Of a stretch of 64,000 nucleotides of DNA, positions 17,727 through 26,756 are shown piece after piece. This DNA comes from Ensifer sp. WSM1721 (GTDB lineage Bacteria; Pseudomonadota; Alphaproteobacteria; Rhizobiales; Rhizobiaceae). The stretch is taken from positions 1,550,001 through 1,614,000 of the forward strand of contig NZ_CP165782.1 of NCBI RefSeq assembly GCF_000513895.2, in the 5' to 3' direction. Positions within the stretch are counted from its first letter, which is position 1; each line of letters opens with the position of its first letter. The notes beneath the pieces were generated by a model. The model searched no databases, was not told where the DNA came from, and saw only the letters and a program-made list of their open reading frames with translations. The position numbers and the translations under genes are program-made.

Positions 17727-18407
17727 ATGATGACACATCCCATTCGCATTGCCCCGTCGATCCTGGCGGCCAACTTTTCCAAACTCGGCCAGGAGGTTCG
17801 CGATGTCGTCGATGCCGGCGCCGACTGGATCCATCTTGACGTCATGGATGGCCACTTCGTGCCGAACATCACCTTCGGACCGGACGTCATCAAATCGCTG
17901 CGCCCTCATACGCAGGCGACTTTCGATTGCCACCTGATGATCTCCCCTGCCGACGCCTTCCTGGAAGCTTTTGCCAAGGCCGGCTGCGACATCATTACCG
18001 TCCATGCCGAAGCCGGCCCGCATTTGCATCGCTCACTGCAGACCGTGCGCTCTCTTGGCAAGAAGGCGGGCGTCTCGCTCAACCCGGCGACACCGGAGAG
18101 CGCCATCGAATACATCCTCGACACGGTCGATCTGATCCTGGTGATGACGGTCAACCCCGGTTTCGGCGGTCAGAAGTTCATCACCGCCATGGAGGAGAAG
18201 ATCCGGCGCATCAAGGCGATGGTCGGGGACAGGCCGATCGAGATCGAGGTGGATGGCGGCATCGCGCCGGAAACGGCGGACGTCGTTGCCCGGGCCGGTG
18301 CAAACGTGCTGGTCGCCGGTTCCGCCATATTCAAGGGCGACTCGGTCGAGACCTATCGCCGCGCCATCGAAGCCATTCGTTCTCCGGCGGAGAAGGCCCG
18401 CGCATGA
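17727..18407 (+). CDS. rpe: Ribulose-phosphate 3-epimerase
   Basis: Interconverts ribulose 5-phosphate and xylulose 5-phosphate in the pentose phosphate pathway. A TIM barrel of about 226 residues with the family signatures [47 protein letters not shown] and EVDGGI; the catalytic aspartates and metal histidines are in these segments. The start is ATG 17727 or 17730, after GAAAGAGCCGGAG; the open frame beginning at 17697 adds ten unsupported residues. The stop overlaps the next gene by four bases. Confidence 0.96.
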   Translation: MMTHPIRIAPSILAANFSKLGQEVRDVVDAGADWIHLDVMDGHFVPNITFGPDVIKSLRPHTQATFDCHLMISPADAFLEAFAKAGCDIITVHAEAGPHLHRSLQTVRSLGKKAGVSLNPATPESAIEYILDTVDLILVMTVNPGFGGQKFITAMEEKIRRIKAMVGDRPIEIEVDGGIAPETADVVARAGANVLVAGSAIFKGDSVETYRRAIEAIRSPAEKARA

Positions 18408-19141
18408 TGGGGCGTTCGGCCATCGCAGGTGTGGTGCTGGCCGCAGCGGTTGCCGCGGACGCTCTCGCCGGCGACTATGCCGCGCTTCAGCCGATCGGCT
18501 TTTCATCCGACGGCAATGTCTTCGCCTTCGAGGAATATGGCGTCCAAGACGGCTCCGGTTTTCCCTATTCGACAATCTACGTCCTCGACACGCGCACCGA
18601 CAGCTTCCTGCCCGGAGCACCCGTGCGCGCGGTGGTCGAGGAGGACGGGGGCGGTCTGCACCGGGCGCGCAGCGAAGCTCGCGGCCGCGCTGCGCCACTG
18701 ATCGATGCCCATCGCCTCGCCGAGACACCCGGAATATTGGTCGCCTACAATCCAATAACCGAAGCAGGTGCCGCGCCGCATGTGCTGCGCTACGACGCCT
18801 TTCCCGCCGACGCTCCCTTCCGCAAAACCTATACGCTGAAGCTTGAGGAAAAGAGCTTCGAGCCGGAGGGGATCTGCAAGGATTTCCTGAAAGAGGTCAA
18901 AGGCTTCCGCCTGACGATGACCGAAAAGGCCAATAAGCCTGCGGCGGACGTGCTTCAGGACGACCTGCGAATTCCGCAGAGCCGGCGCTGCCCAATGGGC
19001 TATCGCATTGGCGGCGTCGTCACTCGCATCAATGACCATGGTTCCGAGGTGCACGTGGCGATGATCCTGGTCAAGTCGCTCGGTTTCGAAGGCTCGAGGG
19101 ACGGCCGCTGGATTGCGGTGCCGATCCGGATTCGGGGATGA
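18404..19141 (+). CDS. Exported protein of the DUF2259 family
   Basis: A 245-residue predicted secreted protein. The N-terminus [20 protein letters not shown] with following LAGDY looks like a signal peptide. The next segment, [22 protein letters not shown], is the family hallmark of DUF2259, a group of periplasmic proteins of unknown role with a WD40/Tol-B-like strand pattern. The start ATG at 18404 overlaps the rpe stop (ATGA), and the stop overlaps the next gene in the same way, giving a three-gene coupled unit. The much longer open frame from 17927 is an artefact overlapping rpe. Confidence 0.82.
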   Translation: MMGRSAIAGVVLAAAVAADALAGDYAALQPIGFSSDGNVFAFEEYGVQDGSGFPYSTIYVLDTRTDSFLPGAPVRAVVEEDGGGLHRARSEARGRAAPLIDAHRLAETPGILVAYNPITEAGAAPHVLRYDAFPADAPFRKTYTLKLEEKSFEPEGICKDFLKEVKGFRLTMTEKANKPAADVLQDDLRIPQSRRCPMGYRIGGVVTRINDHGSEVHVAMILVKSLGFEGSRDGRWIAVPIRIRG

Positions 19142-19698
19142 TGGAGGAGGAAGCGGCGGTTCGAGCCATAGCGGAGCACCCGGACGCGGCCCTGCCGAAG
19201 CCTTCTCGTTTCGCGCATTCCTTTCCGACCCTGCAGGAGATCCTGATCGGCGCTCCCTGTTGGGGTCTCACCATGGCGCTGTCGGCGTGGCTTGCGCTCT
19301 CGCTTCGCGAGAACGAAGCCACGTTCCACTTGAAGAGCATCCTTGTGCTCTACGCTTCCGGCGGCCTGCTGGCTTGGCCGCCCTCGTTGTTAGCCGCTCG
19401 CTATGCGGCCCGGGGGCGCACGACCTCAACGCGCTTCGCCGCCTTCCTGCTCTGCCTGATCGCAGGCACAATCGGCGCAACGGCGCTACTCTTCGCGCTC
19501 GACTACCGGATTTTCTACGCGCAGTGGCACGCGACGGCCGGCACGCGCACCTGGTTCTTCCAGTTGGCGTTCACCTCGGCTGGCGCCATTTACCAGTTTC
19601 TGGTCCTAGGCGTCCGGCTCTACCTGCCGCTCGCTGTTCTGGCGCTGGTCGTCGCAAGCCTGGTGCTCGCACGTTCGGATGCGCGGCAACGGCGTTGA
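19138..19698 (+). CDS. Multi-pass inner membrane protein of unknown function
   Basis: A 186-residue protein not recognised as a named family. After a polar N-terminus (about 30 residues) there are four to five hydrophobic segments, for example IGAPCWGLTMALSAWLAL, LVLYASGGLLAWPPSLL, LLCLIAGTIGATALLFAL and LYLPLAVLALVVASLVL. It ends with a basic tail, suggesting a cytoplasmic C-terminus. It is translationally coupled (ATGA) to the DUF2259 protein and so to rpe. Confidence 0.75.
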   Translation: MMEEEAAVRAIAEHPDAALPKPSRFAHSFPTLQEILIGAPCWGLTMALSAWLALSLRENEATFHLKSILVLYASGGLLAWPPSLLAARYAARGRTTSTRFAAFLLCLIAGTIGATALLFALDYRIFYAQWHATAGTRTWFFQLAFTSAGAIYQFLVLGVRLYLPLAVLALVVASLVLARSDARQRR

Positions 19699-19761
19699 GC
19701 TTCACTGTCATCTTTGATAGAGGCACAGCCATCCTCCACTGACGACGAAAGCGTGAAGCCC

Positions 19762-21069
19762 ATGATCCCCCGTTATTCCCGGCCGGAAATGGTGGCCATC
19801 TGGTCGCCGGAAACGAAATTCCGCATCTGGTTCGAGATCGAGGCGTACGCCTGCGATGCGTTGGCCGAAATCGGCGTCATCCCAAAGGAAGCGGCCAAGA
19901 CCATTTGGGAAAAGGGCGGCGCGGCGACATTCGACGTCGCCCGCATCGATGAAATCGAGGCGGTCACCAAGCACGATGTCATCGCTTTCCTCACCCATCT
20001 TGCGGAATTCGTCGGACCCGACAGCCGCTTCGTGCACCAGGGCATGACGTCGTCCGACGTGCTCGACACCTGTTTCAACGTGCAGCTCGTGCGGGCGACC
20101 GACCTGCTCCTTGCCGACATCGACAAGCTGCTCGAGGCGCTGAAGCGCCGAGCCTTCGAATACAAGGATACGGTGACGATCGGCCGCTCGCACGGGATCC
20201 ACGCGGAGCCCACCACCTTCGGCGTCAAGCTTGCGCTCGCCTATGCGGAGTTCGACCGCTGCAAACAGCGCCTTGTCGCCGCCCGCGAGGAGATCGCGAC
20301 CTGCGCCATCTCCGGCGCGGTCGGCACTTTCGCCAACATCGACCCGCGGGTCGAGGAACATGTGGCGAAGGCACTCGGGCTGAAGCCGGAACCCGTCTCG
20401 ACGCAGGTGATCCCGCGCGACCGCCACGCGATGTATTTCGCGACCCTCGGCGTCATCGCTTCCTCGATCGAGCGCTTGGCGACCGAAATCCGGCATCTGC
20501 AGCGTACCGAAGTGCTGGAGGCGGAGGAATATTTCTCGCCGGGCCAGAAAGGCTCCTCCGCGATGCCGCACAAGCGCAATCCGGTGCTGACGGAGAACCT
20601 GACAGGCCTTTCGCGCATGGTGCGCGCCTTCGTCGTCCCGGCCATGGAAAACGTGGCGCTCTGGCACGAACGCGACATCTCGCATTCCTCGGTCGAGCGC
20701 ATGATCGGACCCGACGCGACCGTAACGCTCGATTTTGCGCTGGCACGGCTGACCGGCGTGATCGACAAGCTCGTCGTCTATCCGGAGAACATGATGAAGA
20801 ACCTGAACAAGTTCCGCGGGCTTGTTCATTCGCAGCGTGTTCTCCTCGCCCTCACCCAGGCCGGCGTGTCGCGCGAGGATGCCTATCGGCTTGTCCAGCG
20901 CAACGCGATGAAGGTTTGGGAAGAGGGCAAGGATTTCCTCGAAGAACTGCTCGGCGACGCCGAGGTGCGTGCGGCGCTTTCCGAGGAGGCAATCCGCGAG
21001 AAGTTCGACCTCGGCTATCACACCAAGCACGTCGACACGATCTTCCGTCGCGTCTTCGGCACAGCGTAA
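19762..21069 (+). CDS. purB: Adenylosuccinate lyase
   Basis: Acts twice in purine synthesis: it cleaves SAICAR to AICAR and adenylosuccinate to AMP, releasing fumarate each time. A 435-residue member of the fumarase/aspartase superfamily with the signature GSSAMPHKRNP (the flexible catalytic loop), TSSDVLDT and GRSHGIHAEPTTFG. I take ATG 19762 (MIPRYSRPEM) because homologues begin there; the open frame begins 16 codons earlier. Not adjacent to the other pur genes but within the same 11-kb neighbourhood. Confidence 0.96.
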   Translation: MIPRYSRPEMVAIWSPETKFRIWFEIEAYACDALAEIGVIPKEAAKTIWEKGGAATFDVARIDEIEAVTKHDVIAFLTHLAEFVGPDSRFVHQGMTSSDVLDTCFNVQLVRATDLLLADIDKLLEALKRRAFEYKDTVTIGRSHGIHAEPTTFGVKLALAYAEFDRCKQRLVAAREEIATCAISGAVGTFANIDPRVEEHVAKALGLKPEPVSTQVIPRDRHAMYFATLGVIASSIERLATEIRHLQRTEVLEAEEYFSPGQKGSSAMPHKRNPVLTENLTGLSRMVRAFVVPAMENVALWHERDISHSSVERMIGPDATVTLDFALARLTGVIDKLVVYPENMMKNLNKFRGLVHSQRVLLALTQAGVSREDAYRLVQRNAMKVWEEGKDFLEELLGDAEVRAALSEEAIREKFDLGYHTKHVDTIFRRVFGTA

Positions 21070-21186
21070 GCCTTGCTGTCGTCCGCATTCGGCGTTCTTC
21101 GCTCAAATGCGGGCGATTTCTTTAGCGGCTCCTTAGATATTGCGTGGAAAAAATCGAAGCCTGCGAGATCAGGTTTCGAGGAAGCC

Positions 21187-21492
21187 ATGGCGTACAAGGA
21201 CAGCGTTCAGCGCGTCTCCCCGCGTAACGATACCAAGATAACAGGAACGGTCACCTGCAAGACCGGTTCGAGCAGCGGCATCGTGCGTGACCTTTCCGAA
21301 GAAGGCATTTGCTTCCAGCTCCTCTTCGATATCGGTGCCCGGACCGGACAGGAAGTGACGATCCGCAGCGAAGAGCTCGGCTTTCTCACCGGCATGGTGC
21401 GCTGGGTTCGCGGCGACAGGATCGGCATCAAGCTGAACCTGTCGTCGAATACGGCGGCCCAGATCTCGTCCTATTACAAATTCTTTCGCTGA
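21187..21492 (+). CDS. PilZ domain protein, single domain
   Basis: A 101-residue protein made of one PilZ domain, which in many bacteria binds cyclic di-GMP. It shows the beta-barrel pattern GIVRDLSEEGICFQLLFDIG and GQEVTIRSEELGFLTGMVRWVRGDRIGIK. The usual PilZ motif RxxxR is only partly recognisable in the N-terminus (RVSPRNDTK), while D/NxSxxG is present as DLSEEG, so c-di-GMP binding is likely but not certain. Start ATG 21187 (MAYKDSVQR) after GAGGAAGCC; the longer frame from 21073 lacks support. Confidence 0.8.
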   Translation: MAYKDSVQRVSPRNDTKITGTVTCKTGSSSGIVRDLSEEGICFQLLFDIGARTGQEVTIRSEELGFLTGMVRWVRGDRIGIKLNLSSNTAAQISSYYKFFR

Positions 21493-21573
21493 TCGGCGAC
21501 CTCGGCACGTGCATCGAAATACGGCGCGCGCAATGCAATGCGGCTTTGCGCGTGCCTTCTCGTGCTGGGTGGG

Positions 21574-22404
21574 TCAGAGAGCCTGGTCGCGCCTACCGAC
21601 CGCGTCGCCCCCTGCGGGTTCCACCAGCTTGCGATAGAGGTGCCAGGTGGCGTGGCCGAAGATCGGCATGATCACGGCAAGCCCGACGAAGACCGGAATC
21701 GAGCCGAGCACTAGGCCGGCAGCGATGATCAGCCCCCAAAGGGCAACCGGCACGGGATTGGCAAGCGTCGCCCTCACCGATGTCTCGATCGCCGTGAATG
21801 CTCCGACGTCGCGATCAAGCAGCAGCGGGAACGTCACAACGCTGATCGAAAGCACGATCACCGCGAAGACGAAGCCAACGAGATTGCCGACGACGATCAG
21901 ATTCCATCCCTGCTCCGTGCCGATGATATTGTTCCAGAACTCGGAAATCGTGGCCGGAGGGGTTGGGCCGAACATGGTTACGTAAAGGCCCTGGGCGACC
22001 AGCAGCCAGACAATGAAGATCACGAACAGCAGGCCGGCGACCGCGAGGATCGATGGGATCGCCGGGTGGCGGTGGAGCCGCATGGCATGCGGCCATCGCG
22101 CGTCCATGCCGAGTTCGCGGCGCCTGCTGATCTCGTAGAGAGCGATGGCCGCAACCGGCCCGATGAGGGCAAAGCCGGACGCGAGCGGATAGAGCAGCGG
22201 CAGCATATTCGCGCCCGCGCTCCAGGTCATCAGCACGACGCCGGCGACGGGATATATGAGACACAGAAAAACATAATGCGACGGCTTCTCGCGGAAGTCA
22301 TCCAGCCCGAGCCGCAACGCATCGAACACATCTGCAATGCCAATCTTTCGTATGCCGGGCGCGACAGTCGTATTCGTTCCCGACAGAACATGGAAGGTTG
22401 TCAT
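21574..22404 (-). CDS. DUF2189 integral membrane protein
   Basis: A 276-residue inner membrane protein of the DUF2189 family (also described as cytochrome c oxidase subunit I-like by some models). About six hydrophobic helices are visible, such as YVFLCLIYPVAGVVLMTW, ASGFALIGPVAAIALYEI, ILAVAGLLFVIFIVWLLV, LVGFVFAVIVLSISVV and LIIAAGLVLGSIPVFVGLAV. The REKPSHYVF segment near residue 40 is typical of the family. Function unknown. It stands alone between PilZ and an alpha/beta hydrolase. Confidence 0.82.
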   Translation of the reverse strand: MTTFHVLSGTNTTVAPGIRKIGIADVFDALRLGLDDFREKPSHYVFLCLIYPVAGVVLMTWSAGANMLPLLYPLASGFALIGPVAAIALYEISRRRELGMDARWPHAMRLHRHPAIPSILAVAGLLFVIFIVWLLVAQGLYVTMFGPTPPATISEFWNNIIGTEQGWNLIVVGNLVGFVFAVIVLSISVVTFPLLLDRDVGAFTAIETSVRATLANPVPVALWGLIIAAGLVLGSIPVFVGLAVIMPIFGHATWHLYRKLVEPAGGDAVGRRDQAL

Positions 22405-22567
22405 GGCTCACACTCCTCAACGAACCAGAGCGGCCACGGACCCGCGACAGCGGCGAAAAAATGGGCCGCTGTCAAACCGCGACCGACAAGTCCGATTATA
22501 CAGAAAACGCGGCCTCTGTCGCCTCCGCCTTGACTTCGGCTCTTTTCGCCTCCAAATCGCGGCGATC

Positions 22568-23122
22568 ATGAAGGTCTCCGAAGCTCATATTCTCATCGTT
22601 CCGGGCTATACCAACTCCGGCCCCGGCCATTGGCAGACCCGTTGGGAGCGCAAGCTCTCGACCGCGCGCCGCGTCGAGCAGGTGGAATGGTCGAAGCCGG
22701 TGCGCGAAGATTGGGTGGCGCGCATGGTCGAGGAGGTCAACGCAGCCGAAAAGCCGGTCGTCGTCATCGCCCATTCACTTGGAGTCGCAACAACGGTCCA
22801 CGCCCTGCCGCATTGCACGCGCAAGATCGCCGGCGCATTCCTGGTTGCGCCGCCGGAGGTCGCCAACCCCAATATCAGACCGAAGCATCTGATGACCTTC
22901 GGTCCCTATCCCCGCGATCCCCTACCCTTCCCGTCGATTATGATCGCCAGCCGCAACGATCCGTTCGGCTCCTACGAACACGCGGGCGACATCGCCAATG
23001 CCTGGGGATCGCTGCTGATCGATGCGGGCGATGCCGGCCATATCAACACGGAATCGGGCCACGGCCCTTGGCCCGAAGGCTCGATGGTCTTCGCCCAGTT
23101 CCTGAGCCGCCTGCGGGCCTGA
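22568..23122 (+). CDS. RBBP9/YdeN-family alpha/beta hydrolase
   Basis: A 184-residue serine hydrolase of the RBBP9/YdeN family. The opening IVPGYTNSGPGHWQTRWE is the family hallmark. The catalytic triad is visible: Ser in AHSLGV, Asp in ASRNDPFG and His in DAGHINTESGHG. Natural substrates of bacterial members are not established. The start is ATG 22568 (MKVSEAHIL). The open frame extends 77 codons upstream to 22337, but that overlaps the divergent DUF2189 start region. Confidence 0.87.
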   Translation: MKVSEAHILIVPGYTNSGPGHWQTRWERKLSTARRVEQVEWSKPVREDWVARMVEEVNAAEKPVVVIAHSLGVATTVHALPHCTRKIAGAFLVAPPEVANPNIRPKHLMTFGPYPRDPLPFPSIMIASRNDPFGSYEHAGDIANAWGSLLIDAGDAGHINTESGHGPWPEGSMVFAQFLSRLRA

Positions 23123-23148
23123 CTTCGGGCGGTTCCGGCAAAGAAATA

Positions 23149-23170
23149 CCGCCCGACTTCGGTCGGGCGG
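23149..23170. terminator. Stable UUCG-loop hairpin between convergent genes
   Basis: A 9-bp perfect stem CCGCCCGAC/GTCGGGCGG closed by a TTCG tetraloop, in the 77 bases between the convergent hydrolase and zeta genes. There is no strong T tract on either side, so it may end transcripts from both sides weakly or protect their 3' ends. Confidence 0.55.
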
Positions 23171-23199
23171 CAGCAAAGCTGCAGCAATGTCCGAGAGGT

Positions 23200-23514
23200 T
23201 CAGCTGCCCTGAACCTGTTCGACCGCTTCGGCCAGCAGCTCAAGCATGCGAACGCGAATGTCATCCTCGGATTGGGCAACGCCGGCGGCGTCGAAATCGG
23301 CCTTGATCTTGCGTACGACGTCTTCATGCCCGGCCTCCTCGATGTCGGCCGCGACAACCTCGCTGGCATAGGCTTCCGGGTCGGCCTTGTTGAGAAGACC
23401 GGCGGCCCAAAGGCCGAGCATCTTGTTGCGGCGCGCCACGGCCTTGAACCTCAATTCTTCGTCCAGCGCGAACTTCGCCTCGAAGGCCTTCTCGCGATCC
23501 TGCATCGTGGTCAT
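23200..23514 (-). CDS. F1-ATPase inhibitor zeta subunit (DUF1476)
   Basis: A 104-residue all-helical protein of the DUF1476 family, the zeta inhibitor of F1-ATPase characterised in Paracoccus and other alphaproteobacteria. The N-terminus MTTMQDREKAFEAKFALDEE is the inhibitory segment of that family, followed by LRFKAVARRNKMLGLWAAGLL. It blocks ATP hydrolysis by the F1 head. The start is taken at ATG 23514; the 34 extra upstream codons of the open frame look non-coding. It is not near an atp operon here but beside purC. Confidence 0.85.
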   Translation of the reverse strand: MTTMQDREKAFEAKFALDEELRFKAVARRNKMLGLWAAGLLNKADPEAYASEVVAADIEEAGHEDVVRKIKADFDAAGVAQSEDDIRVRMLELLAEAVEQVQGS

Positions 23515-23600
23515 CAATCGATCTCCATAAAAAAATTCCTGCCGGAAGCAATTATCGCCATAAACCAAAACGCTCTTGAAAGTGCAATGCGCCTTTTCGC

Positions 23601-23628
23601 CTTTGCTGACTTTCATGATACCCTAATC
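23601..23628 (+). promoter_or_regulatory. Possible promoter upstream of purC
   Basis: CTTTGC (23601-23606), a 16-base spacer, then CTAATC (23623-23628) gives a weak match to the rhizobial housekeeping promoter CTTGAC-N17-CTATAT. It sits about 120 bases before the purC start in the divergent gap with the zeta gene. Offered as a candidate only. Confidence 0.25.
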
Positions 23629-23746
23629 TAAATCGGGGAATGGGAAGACACGCCGATTGTGAAATGTCTTCTTTTCGGATATGGACCCGCTGAGAAAATT
23701 CCCAAATGCGCTACCCAAGAGCGCCAACAACCACAGAGACAAATCC

Positions 23747-24511
23747 ATGAATCGTCGCCGCCGTATTTACGAGGGCAAGGCCAAGATCCTTTATGAGGGT
23801 CCGGAGCCGGGCACGCTGATCCAGTTCTTTAAGGATGATGCGACCGCCTTCAACAAGAAAAAGCATGACGTCATCGACGGAAAGGGCGTGCTCAACAATC
23901 GTATTTCCGAATACATCTTCACGCATCTGAACAGGATCGGCATTCCGACGCATTTCATCCGCCGCCTCAACATGCGCGAGCAGTTGATCAAGGAAGTGGA
24001 GATCATCCCGCTCGAGATCGTCGTGCGCAATGTTGCCGCGGGGTCGCTCGCCAAGCGCCTCGGCATCGAGGAAGGCACCGTCCTGCCACGCTCGATCATC
24101 GAATTCTACTACAAGGCCGACGCGCTCGATGATCCGATGGTTTCGGAAGAGCACATCACCGCCTTCGGCTGGGCGAGCCCGCAGGAACTCGACGACATCA
24201 TGGCGCTCGCCATCCGCATCAACGATTTCCTTTCCGGCCTCTTCCTCGGTGTCGGCATCCAGCTCGTCGACTTCAAGATCGAGTGCGGCCGCCTCTACGA
24301 AGGCGACATGATGCGCATCGTTCTCGCCGACGAGATCTCGCCGGATAGCTGCCGTCTCTGGGATATCGAGACGAAGGAGAAGATGGACAAGGATCGGTTC
24401 CGCCGCGACATGGGCGGTCTGGTCGAAGCCTATCAGGAAGTGGCCCGCCGCCTCGGCATCATCAACGAGAACGAGCCGCCGCGCGGCTCTGGTCCGGTGC
24501 TGGTCAAGTAA
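23747..24511 (+). CDS. purC: Phosphoribosylaminoimidazole-succinocarboxamide synthase
   Basis: Joins CAIR and aspartate with ATP to form SAICAR in purine synthesis. The 254-residue length and signatures [20 protein letters not shown] at the N-terminus, [18 protein letters not shown] (SAICAR synthetase signature 1) and [10 protein letters not shown] (signature 2) are diagnostic. The start ATG at 23747 ([10 protein letters not shown]) is preferred over the longer frame from 23681. It is followed 18 bases later by purS and then purQ. Confidence 0.97.
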   Translation: MNRRRRIYEGKAKILYEGPEPGTLIQFFKDDATAFNKKKHDVIDGKGVLNNRISEYIFTHLNRIGIPTHFIRRLNMREQLIKEVEIIPLEIVVRNVAAGSLAKRLGIEEGTVLPRSIIEFYYKADALDDPMVSEEHITAFGWASPQELDDIMALAIRINDFLSGLFLGVGIQLVDFKIECGRLYEGDMMRIVLADEISPDSCRLWDIETKEKMDKDRFRRDMGGLVEAYQEVARRLGIINENEPPRGSGPVLVK

Positions 24512-24529
24512 TTTTCGGGGAAAACAGAA

Positions 24530-24772
24530 GTGATCAAGGCACGCGTAACCGTGACGCTGAAGAACGGCGTTCTCGACCCGCAGGGTAAGGCAATCGAAGG
24601 TGCGCTCGGTGCGCTTGGCTTCGACGGCATCGGCCAGGTCCGCCAGGGCAAGGTCTTCGACCTGCAGCTCGAAACGGCCGACAAGGCCAAGGCGGAAGCC
24701 GACCTCAAGGCCATGTGCGAGAAGCTGCTCGCCAACACCGTCATCGAGAACTATAGCATTTCCCTCGCCTAA
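24530..24772 (+). CDS. purS: Phosphoribosylformylglycinamidine synthase subunit PurS
   Basis: The 80-residue small subunit of the three-part FGAM synthase (PurS, PurQ, PurL), which bridges PurQ and PurL so that ammonia can pass. The family pattern KARVTVTLKNGVLDPQGKAI and the C-terminal CEKLLANTVIENY are visible. The start is a GTG at 24530, 18 bases after purC, with GGGG upstream at 24517-24520. Confidence 0.95.
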   Translation: MIKARVTVTLKNGVLDPQGKAIEGALGALGFDGIGQVRQGKVFDLQLETADKAKAEADLKAMCEKLLANTVIENYSISLA

Positions 24773-24917
24773 AACCGTGAGGGAACAGCGCTCGTTGGGT
24801 TGATGTACTGGCGTGGGCAGCCGACGTTGCCGATGTCGAATCGCGAAGATCGATCCCTGCGGTGCGTTCGAAACAGCCTCGGAAACCGTTCCGGGGCAAA
24901 GGCAAGGTAGGTACGTC

Positions 24918-25589
24918 ATGAAGTCAGCCGTCGTCCAGCTTCCAGGCCTCAATCGCGACCGTGACATGATCGCGGCGCTCACCAAGATTTCCGGCAAGGC
25001 GCCGGTCACCGTGTGGCAGACCGAGACGGAAATCCCGGATGTCGACCTGATCGTCATCCCCGGAGGGTTCTCCTATGGCGACTATCTGCGCTGCGGCGCG
25101 ATCGCCGCGCGCATGCCGGTGATGCAGGCGATCAAGGCCAAGGCGGAGCAAGGCGTGCGCGTCCTCGGTGTCTGCAACGGTTTCCAGATTCTCGTCGAAG
25201 CGGGTCTCCTGCCGGGAGCGCTGATGCGCAACGCCTCGCTGAAATTCGTCTGCCGCGAAGTGAAGCTCGAAGTCGTCAATCCCGAAACGGCTTTCACCCG
25301 CGCCTACGCCAAGGGCCAGGTGATCCGCACTCCGGTTGCTCACCATGACGGCAACTATTTCGCCGATGCGGAAACGCTGAAGACGATCGAGGGCGACGGC
25401 CAGGTCGTGTTCCGCTATGCAGAGGGCACGAATCCGAACGGCTCGATCAACGACATCGCCGGCGTGATGAATGCCAAGGGGAACGTGCTCGGCATGATGC
25501 CGCATCCGGAAAATCTGATCGAAGTGGCCCATGGCGGCTCTGACGGACGCGGAATCTTCGCATCCGCGCTCGACGTAATCGCTGCTTAA
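24918..25589 (+). CDS. purQ: Phosphoribosylformylglycinamidine synthase subunit PurQ (glutaminase)
   Basis: The class I glutamine amidotransferase subunit of FGAM synthase, releasing ammonia from glutamine. The 223-residue protein has the nucleophile cysteine in GVCNGFQIL, the oxyanion segment [13 protein letters not shown] and the HPE triad residues in [10 protein letters not shown]. The start ATG 24918 ([10 protein letters not shown]) is 145 bases behind purS, a gap long enough to hold its own regulatory site although I recognise none. PurL is 3 kb downstream. Confidence 0.96.
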   Translation: MKSAVVQLPGLNRDRDMIAALTKISGKAPVTVWQTETEIPDVDLIVIPGGFSYGDYLRCGAIAARMPVMQAIKAKAEQGVRVLGVCNGFQILVEAGLLPGALMRNASLKFVCREVKLEVVNPETAFTRAYAKGQVIRTPVAHHDGNYFADAETLKTIEGDGQVVFRYAEGTNPNGSINDIAGVMNAKGNVLGMMPHPENLIEVAHGGSDGRGIFASALDVIAA

Positions 25590-25640
25590 CCTTATCGCTG
25601 CTAGAAGGCGGCATCGATCGTCAGCCGAGCGGGGCCGCCA

Positions 25641-26045
25641 ATGTCATCCATGAATCACGGACGTTTAATCGCGCTCGCCTGCGCTTCCGCAAGTTTGGCG
25701 CTCGTGGCCGCCTGCCAATCGAAACCTCCCGCGCCGGCGGCGAGTACTGCAGCATTGCCGACCATGGAGCGGGTGGCGCTCGGCGCCAATGCCTGCTGGT
25801 TCAAGTCGGGTGACGCCGCCTTCAAGGCCTATCGTCTTGCCCCGGAACTCAATTCGTTCTCCGGAAGGCCGCGCATTTTGCTTGTGCCGCGCAAGTCGCC
25901 CGAGGCGCGACCGCTAGCAGTTATCCAAGCCGAGGGTCACCCCGCTCGTCTGCAGGCATTCGGACCGCTTCTGAGCGATCCCGTCGGCACGCGCATCGCA
26001 ACGGACGTCCGCCGCTGGGCCGCCGGCGGCCAGGGCTGCAGCTAA
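25641..26045 (+). CDS. Small lipoprotein of unknown function
   Basis: A 134-residue protein with a lipoprotein signal: basic start, hydrophobic core IALACASASLALVA and lipobox VAAC with Cys25, followed by a Pro/Ala-rich linker. The mature part (MERVALGANACWFKSGDAAFKAYRLAPELN) holds two further cysteines (ACWF and the C-terminal GQGCS) that could form a disulfide. The start could be the internal ATG at 25650. I do not recognise a named family. It follows purQ by 51 bases on the same strand. Confidence 0.72.
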   Translation: MSSMNHGRLIALACASASLALVAACQSKPPAPAASTAALPTMERVALGANACWFKSGDAAFKAYRLAPELNSFSGRPRILLVPRKSPEARPLAVIQAEGHPARLQAFGPLLSDPVGTRIATDVRRWAAGGQGCS

Positions 26046-26151
26046 ACCGAGCACCGGGCGCCCGCAATTCGACCTGCAGCACGATCCGTCTCGACATACC
26101 GTCAGGCACCTGAGTTTGAGCCGCCTTTCGCAGGCCGGCTCAACATGGGCA

Positions 26152-26463
26152 TTATGGAGCCGATGGCTGGGCGCCGTCGTAACCTTCGACAATCGCCAGG
26201 TCCATCACGGACTTGCCCTGCCGAAGCGCCATGGCTTTCGCATACTCGGGCGAGTGATAGCACTCCACCGCCGCGTCATATGTCGGGAATTCGATCAGGA
26301 CAATGCGCGAACGCAGCTTTCCCTCAGGCGCTTCATATTGGCCACCACGGGTGAGAAAGCGCGCGCCGTACTTTCGAAACGCATTCGCATTCTCCGCTTT
26401 GTAGGCTTCGTATCCCTCCGGATCGGTCACATCGACAGAGGCAACCCAGTATCCCTTCGCCAT
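26152..26463 (-). CDS. DUF1330 domain protein
   Basis: A 103-residue protein of the DUF1330 family (dimeric alpha-beta barrel fold). The family features MAKGYWVASVDVTDPEGYEAY, GARFLTRGGQYE and the closing LAIVEGYDGAQP are visible. It is cytoplasmic with no known reaction. The start ATG at 26463 is used; the 70 codons upstream in the open frame have no family similarity. Confidence 0.85.
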   Translation of the reverse strand: MAKGYWVASVDVTDPEGYEAYKAENANAFRKYGARFLTRGGQYEAPEGKLRSRIVLIEFPTYDAAVECYHSPEYAKAMALRQGKSVMDLAIVEGYDGAQPSAP

Positions 26464-26655
26464 CGCTTCCCTCCAATTGCTATTCGGCAGGGCCAATAGG
26501 GCTGCACGATACCATTTTGACGCGTATCGCGACATACGCCATGCGCATCGGCATTCTGCGGAGCCGCCTCTCCGGGGATTCCGACTGTTCGGTGAGCCGG
26601 TGGCTCCCTCCTGCCAGGGCAGTGGAGCCGCCGCCGCCTTCTCCCCGTGCGCGCT

Positions 26656-26756
26656 AAAGCGCGTCGCGTTCAATCGAATTCATGCGACGCGCTTTAGGTC
26701 CTTGTTGGTGCATGTCGTTTGTCCCAAAACCGATGCACACTGTTGGGCGACATGCA
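26656..26756. repeat. RIME-like palindromic repeat, family A copy 2
   Basis: First module AAAGCGCGTCGC (26656-26667) pairs with GCGACGCGCTTT (26684-26695). Second module TGCATGTCG (26709-26717) pairs with CGACATGCA (26748-26756), with the internal GTCCCAAAAC...TTGGGC stem shared with copy 1 at 608-684. It ends on the stop codon of the DUF1127 gene, so it may form that transcript's 3' hairpin. Confidence 0.75.

Noticed and set aside
19708..21030. A 440-codon minus-strand frame
   Set aside because: It mirrors purB exactly; composition is the shadow of a high-GC gene.
23711..25057. A 448-codon minus-strand frame
   Set aside because: It runs antisense through purC, purS and purQ, all certain genes.
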